Notes under the pieces: generated by a model
The model's database searches: none
What the model was told of the DNA's origin: nothing
Seen by the model: only the letters and a program-made list of their open reading frames with translations
Made by a program: the position numbers and the translations under genes
NCBI RefSeq assembly: GCF_028283705.1
Contig: NZ_JAPWKD010000015.1
Coordinates: 186,001 to 250,000, forward strand
DNA: 64,000 bases
Direction of reading: 5' to 3'
DNA from: Pantoea sp.
GTDB taxonomy: Bacteria; Pseudomonadota; Gammaproteobacteria; Enterobacterales; Enterobacteriaceae
Shown here: positions 59,710 through 64,000 of the stretch, one piece after another
Numbering within the stretch: position 1 is the first letter of the stretch
How the letters are laid out: each line of letters opens with the position of its first letter

Positions 59710-61776
59710 TTAATCCTCAAACGTCGAAGGCTGCTGCTGCGCGAGTTTGCGCGCTTTGGCACGGGCGACCGCCGCGGCAATTGCCGCTTTGCGTGGGTCG
59801 GCGGAGTCAGGAGACGCAGCGGCCTCCGTTTCCGGGGAATCAACAGCGGCAGAGGCGTCAGCCTGTTGCGCAGCGGCAGCGGCTTTCTTTGCCTTAGCGC
59901 GGGCAATGGCGGCTTCTACTGCGGCTTTGCGTGGATCAACCGGCTCTGCGGCAGGTGCTTCAACAGGGGCAATCGCTGGCTGCGCCGCAGCGGCTTTCTT
60001 CGCCTTAGCACGGGCGATGGCGGCCTCTACGGCGGCTTTACGGGGATCAACCTGTTCAGCGGGTGTCTCGCTCACGGGCTCCGGCGGAGCAGCGGCAGCT
60101 TTTTTCGCTTTGGCGCGTGCAATCGCCGCTTCCACCGCGGCTTTGCGCGGATCGCCAGCCTGACGGCTCAGTGCCTGAGTTTCGGCCTGGGTTTCCGCCT
60201 GACGAGCCAGCGCCTGAGCATGGCGCGCTTCGCTTTCTGCGGCGGCCTGTTCAGGCGTAATGGTCTGACGTGCTTTGACGCGCGCGACAGCAGCATCCAG
60301 TTCACCCTGATCGCTACGTGCAACACGCTGTTTTGCCTGTTCATGGCGTGCTTCACGCGCCAGTTTTTCCCGTTCCAGACGTGACTGGCGTGCTTCAAAG
60401 CGCGCTTTGGCTTCGGCAGTACGTTTCGCTTCCAGGTCGATGGCGCGCAGTTCAGCCTTCTCCTGGCGATAATATTGCACCAGCGGAATATTGCTCGGAC
60501 AGACATAAGCACAGGCACCGCATTCGATGCAGTCATCAATATGATGCGCGCGTGCTTTGTCATGATCGCCGCCCTGGCTATACCAGTACAACTGCTGTGG
60601 CAACAGTTTTGCCGGGCAGGCATCGGCGCAGGCGCTGCAGCGGATGCAAGATTGCTCATCCTGATCGCTGCCCATCTCGTCAGCCGAGGGAGCCAGAATG
60701 CAGTTGGTAATTTTCACCACCGGCACATCCAGCGACGGCAGGGTAAAGCCCATCAGTGGGCCGCCCATAATCACCATCTGGCGCGCGCCTGGGGTAAACC
60801 CGGCATGATGCAGCAGGTGGCTAACCGGGGTACCAAGACGACCCCAGACATTACGTGGCTGGGCGATCGCTTCGCCAGTCACCGTCACCACGCGTTCGGT
60901 AATCGGTTCGCCGTTGATGATGGCGCGTTTCACCGCCCAGGCGGTGCCGACGTTTTGCATCAGTACGCCGATATCGGTAGAGCGGCCGCCATGCGGCACT
61001 TCCAGCCCGGTGAGAATTTTGGTTAGCTGTTTGGCACCGCCGGACGGGTATTTAGTGGGGATCACCCGCAGTTGCATATCGCGTTCACCGCCCAGTGCCT
61101 GTTTCAGCGCCGCGATGGCTTCCGGCTTGTTATCTTCCACGCCGATCAGCACCCGCTCGGCCTGTAACAGCCAGGCCAGGATACGGCAGCCTTCCAGCAC
61201 TTCCGCTGCGCAATCCTGCATCAGGCGGTCATCAGCGGTGATATAGGGTTCGCACTCGGCAGCGTTAATAATCAGCGTTTTCACGCCACGCAGACCACCG
61301 CGCAATTTGGTCGCTGTCGGGAAACCCGCACCGCCGAGCCCGGCAATCCCGGCATCAAAAATGCGTTTCACCACCTCTTCGCGTGGCAGGGAACGGTAAT
61401 CAGGCTGTGGGTCGAGCGCAGTCCAGCGATCTTCACCATCGGCAGTGAGAAAGATACACAGCTCAGACAGGCCAGACGGGTGCGCAGTCATATGCGGCGC
61501 AATAGCTTCAATGGTGCCGGAAGTCGGCGCATGGACGGGCAGCATACGTCCGCTGCCAAAGGTCAGCGGTTGACCGCGCAGTACACGATCGCCAGGTGCG
61601 ACACAGATCTCGCCCTCATGGCCGATATGCTGCTTTAGCGGAATGATAAAACGTTCAGGCAGCGGTAACTGACTGAGCGGCGTACCGTTTGACTGTGTTT
61701 TCATTTCAGGCGGATGGATGCCGCCCTGAAAATCCCACAGCTTCTCTTTGCGGAACAGGTTGAGCAAATTAAGCAT
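59710..61776 (-). CDS. rsxC: electron transport complex subunit RsxC
   Basis: The 688-aa peripheral subunit has an NADH/FMN-binding core with [13 protein letters not shown] near residue 135. Two [4Fe-4S] motifs, [12 protein letters not shown] and [12 protein letters not shown], lie near residues 375-425. The C-terminal 220 residues are a charged, alanine-rich coiled-coil tail with four copies of a DPRKAA-[VI]-x-AA unit. RsxC tails vary in length among enterobacteria. It starts 8 nt inside the end of rsxB. Confidence 0.96.
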   Translation of the reverse strand: MLNLLNLFRKEKLWDFQGGIHPPEMKTQSNGTPLSQLPLPERFIIPLKQHIGHEGEICVAPGDRVLRGQPLTFGSGRMLPVHAPTSGTIEAIAPHMTAHPSGLSELCIFLTADGEDRWTALDPQPDYRSLPREEVVKRIFDAGIAGLGGAGFPTATKLRGGLRGVKTLIINAAECEPYITADDRLMQDCAAEVLEGCRILAWLLQAERVLIGVEDNKPEAIAALKQALGGERDMQLRVIPTKYPSGGAKQLTKILTGLEVPHGGRSTDIGVLMQNVGTAWAVKRAIINGEPITERVVTVTGEAIAQPRNVWGRLGTPVSHLLHHAGFTPGARQMVIMGGPLMGFTLPSLDVPVVKITNCILAPSADEMGSDQDEQSCIRCSACADACPAKLLPQQLYWYSQGGDHDKARAHHIDDCIECGACAYVCPSNIPLVQYYRQEKAELRAIDLEAKRTAEAKARFEARQSRLEREKLAREARHEQAKQRVARSDQGELDAAVARVKARQTITPEQAAAESEARHAQALARQAETQAETQALSRQAGDPRKAAVEAAIARAKAKKAAAAPPEPVSETPAEQVDPRKAAVEAAIARAKAKKAAAAQPAIAPVEAPAAEPVDPRKAAVEAAIARAKAKKAAAAAQQADASAAVDSPETEAAASPDSADPRKAAIAAAVARAKARKLAQQQPSTFED
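59740..60153 (-). repeat. tandem coding repeat in the RsxC C-terminus
   Basis: Four units that begin [20 protein letters not shown] (last one degenerate) start at residues 542, 577, 614 and 660. The underlying DNA is also repeated (for example around 59891-59940, 60002-60051 and 60109-60158), so copy number could change by recombination or slippage. Confidence 0.9.
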
Positions 61777-62347
61777 GACTTTCTACCGGGATCACCCGTA
61801 CAGGAATGGTTTCGAGATCCCACTTCCAGTTGGCCGTGGTGGTGGCAACCGGGCGCATCTCAATGCAATCAGTTGGACAAGGGGCAACGCAAAGGTCGCA
61901 ACCGGTGCAGACATCGCTCAGCACGGTGTGCATCGCACGGGTGGCACCGACAATCGCATCTACCGGGCAAGCCTGAATGCATTTGGTGCAGCCAATACAG
62001 TTGGCTTCATCAATCCAGGCAACGGTACGCACCGGGGCCAGTACCTCTTCACCGCCGTCCAGTGGTTGTGGCTCGACGTTAAGCAGCGCAGCCAGTTTCA
62101 GCATGGTCTGTTCGCCACCGGGCGCGCATTTGTTGATAGCTTCGCCGTTGTTACCGACGGCATCCGCATACGGACGGCATCCAGGGTAGCCGCACTGGCC
62201 GCACTGACTTTGCGGCAGAATGGCATCAATCTGTTCAACAATCGGGTCTTCTTCGACCTCGAAACGACGCGCGGCGTAACCGAGCAGAGCGCCAAATACC
62301 AGGCTCAGGGCACTTAATACGGCAATAGCTATCCAAATCGCGGTCAT
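61769..62347 (-). CDS. rsxB: electron transport complex subunit RsxB
   Basis: The 192-aa ferredoxin-like subunit has an N-terminal membrane anchor, a CGQCGYPGC cluster motif near residue 50, and two [4Fe-4S] motifs, [12 protein letters not shown] and [12 protein letters not shown]. Its ATG shares a base with the rsxA stop, and its end overlaps rsxC. Confidence 0.96.
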   Translation of the reverse strand: MTAIWIAIAVLSALSLVFGALLGYAARRFEVEEDPIVEQIDAILPQSQCGQCGYPGCRPYADAVGNNGEAINKCAPGGEQTMLKLAALLNVEPQPLDGGEEVLAPVRTVAWIDEANCIGCTKCIQACPVDAIVGATRAMHTVLSDVCTGCDLCVAPCPTDCIEMRPVATTTANWKWDLETIPVRVIPVESHA

Positions 62348-62928
62348 CAGAATTTCACCAGACCGCTAAAGCCCATAAACGCCAGCGCCATCAGGCCAGC
62401 GGTAATCAGGGCGATGGAGTTACCTTTAAACGGGGTGGGCACATTGGCCAGCACCAGGCGTTCGCGAATACCGGCAAACAGCACCATCACCAGCGAGAAG
62501 CCGAGTGAGGCGCTGAAGCCATACAGTGCAGCCTGCAAAAAGGTGTGGTTCAGGTTGACGCTCAGCAATGGCACGCCCAGCACCGCACAGTTGGTGGTGA
62601 TCAGCGGCAGGAAGATACCGAGCAGACGATAGAGGGACGGGCTGGTTTTACGCACCACCATTTCGGTGAACTGCACCACGACGGCGATCACCAGGATATA
62701 GGCCATGGTACGCAGATAAACCAGATCGAGCGGAACCAGAATCAGATGGTTAACCAGCCAGGCACAAATGGAGGCCAGCGTGATCACGAAGGTGGTGGCA
62801 AGTCCCATGCCGATGGCCGTTTCCAGTTTTTTTGACACACCCATGAACGGGCAAAGTCCAAGGAACTTTACCAATACGAAGTTGTTCACCAGCACGGTGC
62901 CAATAAAGAGCAGTAAATAATCGGTCAT
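62347..62928 (-). CDS. rsxA: electron transport complex subunit RsxA
   Basis: The 193-aa membrane subunit (RnfA/NqrE family) has six spans, with [16 protein letters not shown] at the start and [12 protein letters not shown] in the middle; both contain the conserved cysteines. It is the first gene of the leftward rsxABCDGE-nth operon. Confidence 0.96.
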   Translation of the reverse strand: MTDYLLLFIGTVLVNNFVLVKFLGLCPFMGVSKKLETAIGMGLATTFVITLASICAWLVNHLILVPLDLVYLRTMAYILVIAVVVQFTEMVVRKTSPSLYRLLGIFLPLITTNCAVLGVPLLSVNLNHTFLQAALYGFSASLGFSLVMVLFAGIRERLVLANVPTPFKGNSIALITAGLMALAFMGFSGLVKF

Positions 62929-62968
62929 GACGAAACCTGGGAAGCCGAAAGGCGTCTATTATCCGGAA

Positions 62969-62986
62969 TTGAGAGCTGCATCTCAA
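62969..62986. promoter_or_regulatory. inverted repeat upstream of rsxA
   Basis: TTGAGA-GCTGCA-TCTCAA is a perfect 6-bp dyad about 41 nt before the rsxA ATG. GGATAATAG on the minus strand (near 62957-62965) could be the -10 element beside it. A related TTGAGAGC occurs at 63012-63019. The factor is not identified. Confidence 0.45.
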
Positions 62987-63051
62987 CCCAGGCGGCGTTT
63001 ACAGTGGGGTTGAGAGCACTCAGAATTAAATTCCTGACGAAACTTGCGCCA

Positions 63052-63495
63052 TTACGGCTGGATAAACGTTTGTTTCACACGTTTAGAACGCTTGAAATAG
63101 GGTACAAATACTGCCGCTGCCAGCAGCGACAGCAGTAAAGTCTGGATTGCTTTACTATCGGATACCGGCGTGAAAGCGAAGGTTTTTACTGCCAGCAACA
63201 CCGTCATCAGCAGCCAGAGAATGTAGTGACGCGGCAAACGCTGTGAGCGTTTACAGAAAATCCAGCAAACCCAGATGCTGTAAGCCCACACCAGCCCGGC
63301 AGTCAGCAGTGAAACCGACCATTGCGTCAGCAGGATGCCGCCGTGCGAGAATAATGTGGTGCGCAGTTCAGGGTTGAATAACGGGCTGAGATACATCGCC
63401 ACCACCAGTGCGCTGGTGAGCATGGTCATAATCAGCCACGCCAACGGAAATAATAACCAGCCAGCAATACGTGGTGGATTCACCTGTTCAGTCAT
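63052..63495 (-). CDS. ydgK: DUF2569 membrane protein YdgK
   Basis: The 147-aa protein has four hydrophobic segments (about residues 12-35, 52-75, 92-110 and 118-132) and a basic C-terminus. The PPRIAGWLLFPLAWLI start is characteristic of DUF2569. E. coli ydgK lies at the same place between rsxA and cnu. Function unknown. Confidence 0.9.
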   Translation of the reverse strand: MTEQVNPPRIAGWLLFPLAWLIMTMLTSALVVAMYLSPLFNPELRTTLFSHGGILLTQWSVSLLTAGLVWAYSIWVCWIFCKRSQRLPRHYILWLLMTVLLAVKTFAFTPVSDSKAIQTLLLSLLAAAVFVPYFKRSKRVKQTFIQP

Positions 63496-63603
63496 CGAAA
63501 AAGTCCAGTTACCGGGATTAGGGCCGTAAGCGTATCATGTCCAAACGGGGCACGCCCGACCTGGACAAAGCAATAGTAACGGAAAGCAGGAAGTTGAAAC
63601 GTA

Positions 63604-63819
63604 TTAAACCACGTAGCGCCAGACAGATTTAGGCACGCGGCCCAGATCAAACAGACGGCCACCGGAAGCCAGTTCGGCGCGACGGTGATCGGCAGCACGA
63701 TACATATTGATGATTTCGTTATCATCAGTCAGTGAATAGTTAAGATGGTCGTAGAGTTTTTCCAGACTCTCAAGATTATTCACTTTACGGAATTTCAGCA
63801 GGTAATCGAGCGCAGTCAT
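63604..63819 (-). CDS. cnu: Hha-family nucleoid modulator Cnu (YdgT)
   Basis: The 71-aa protein starts at ATG 63819 ([12 protein letters not shown]), matching the length of E. coli Cnu; longer in-frame starts lack support, although ATG 63828 is also possible. The sequence, with [11 protein letters not shown] and [22 protein letters not shown], is the Hha/YdgT family pattern. Cnu binds H-NS and StpA, helps silence acquired genes and binds near oriC in E. coli. The window ends 181 nt upstream with no further gene visible. Confidence 0.94.
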   Translation of the reverse strand: MTALDYLLKFRKVNNLESLEKLYDHLNYSLTDDNEIINMYRAADHRRAELASGGRLFDLGRVPKSVWRYVV

Positions 63820-64000
63820 GATTGCCATTAAAAAATAAAGAACAGGGAAGCGCCAAGTATAGGGAGCACGGTGCCAGAGTCCATACACCAATCATAAAAA
63901 AATGCAAAAATCAGACAAAGTAAGCCATTCCGCGCACCAAAAGACACTTTTTTACCGTTTACACAATTAAATGCGCCTCGTTATGGTGCAATTAAACCCA

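Overview
The window is chromosomal DNA of a plant- or environment-associated member of the Enterobacterales, most likely Pantoea or a close relative in the Erwiniaceae. The inference rests on proteins that read like divergent Escherichia coli orthologues and on a backbone that follows the E. coli ydiK-to-cnu order. Several E. coli genes of that stretch (menI, fumD, sodB) are missing and lineage-specific genes are inserted. No phage, transposase, IS or CRISPR array was seen.

Layout. 1-6060: 3' end of a repeat-containing protein of unknown function, the sRNA gene rprA, then divergent ydiK and ydiJ, the latter with a PurR-type operator, and a small orphan gene behind a near-perfect Fur box. 6415-11983: the sufABCDSE iron-sulfur assembly operon, in which sufC carries a 2-nt frameshift. 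12049-15101: ldtE, lpp and pykF. 15444-15869: three tRNA-Val(GAC) genes behind one strong promoter, with a palindromic intergenic repeat between two of them. 15964-23305: mdtK, ribE, cfa, the punC/punR pair, purR and the 29-codon gene cydH. 23362-31620: mepH, grxD, rnt, gloA, the NemR electrophile regulon (nemR-nemA), an inserted phosphoethanolamine transferase gene, ydhL, ydhF and sodC. 31749-38842: an unknown lipoprotein, the ydhIJK efflux genes divergent from slyA, then slyB, anmK, mliC and pdxH. 38982-45910: tyrS, pdxY, gstA, an inserted LysR/GST/flavin-oxidase-like cassette and dtpA.

46455-52420 is the complete choline-to-glycine-betaine module (betT divergent from betIBA) with a large dyad operator. 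52615-55673 is an accessory patch: an orphan 184-aa protein, a CTP-synthase-like amidotransferase lacking its catalytic His, and a relatively AT-rich gene for a 545-aa protein with a Ser/Thr/Pro-rich N-terminus and a Tiki/TraB/EreA-like catalytic signature. The last is the best candidate for an undescribed effector or toxin. 55723-62928 is a long leftward operon: rsxABCDGE, nth and an appended MDR oxidoreductase. It is followed by ydgK and cnu at the right edge.

Common themes are redox and metal stress (suf, grxD, gloA, nemRA, sodC, rsx), envelope maintenance (lpp, ldtE, mepH, slyB, mliC, anmK, ept) and osmoprotection (bet). Functional names rest on recognition of conserved protein sequence and gene order by eye. 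No database search was run.
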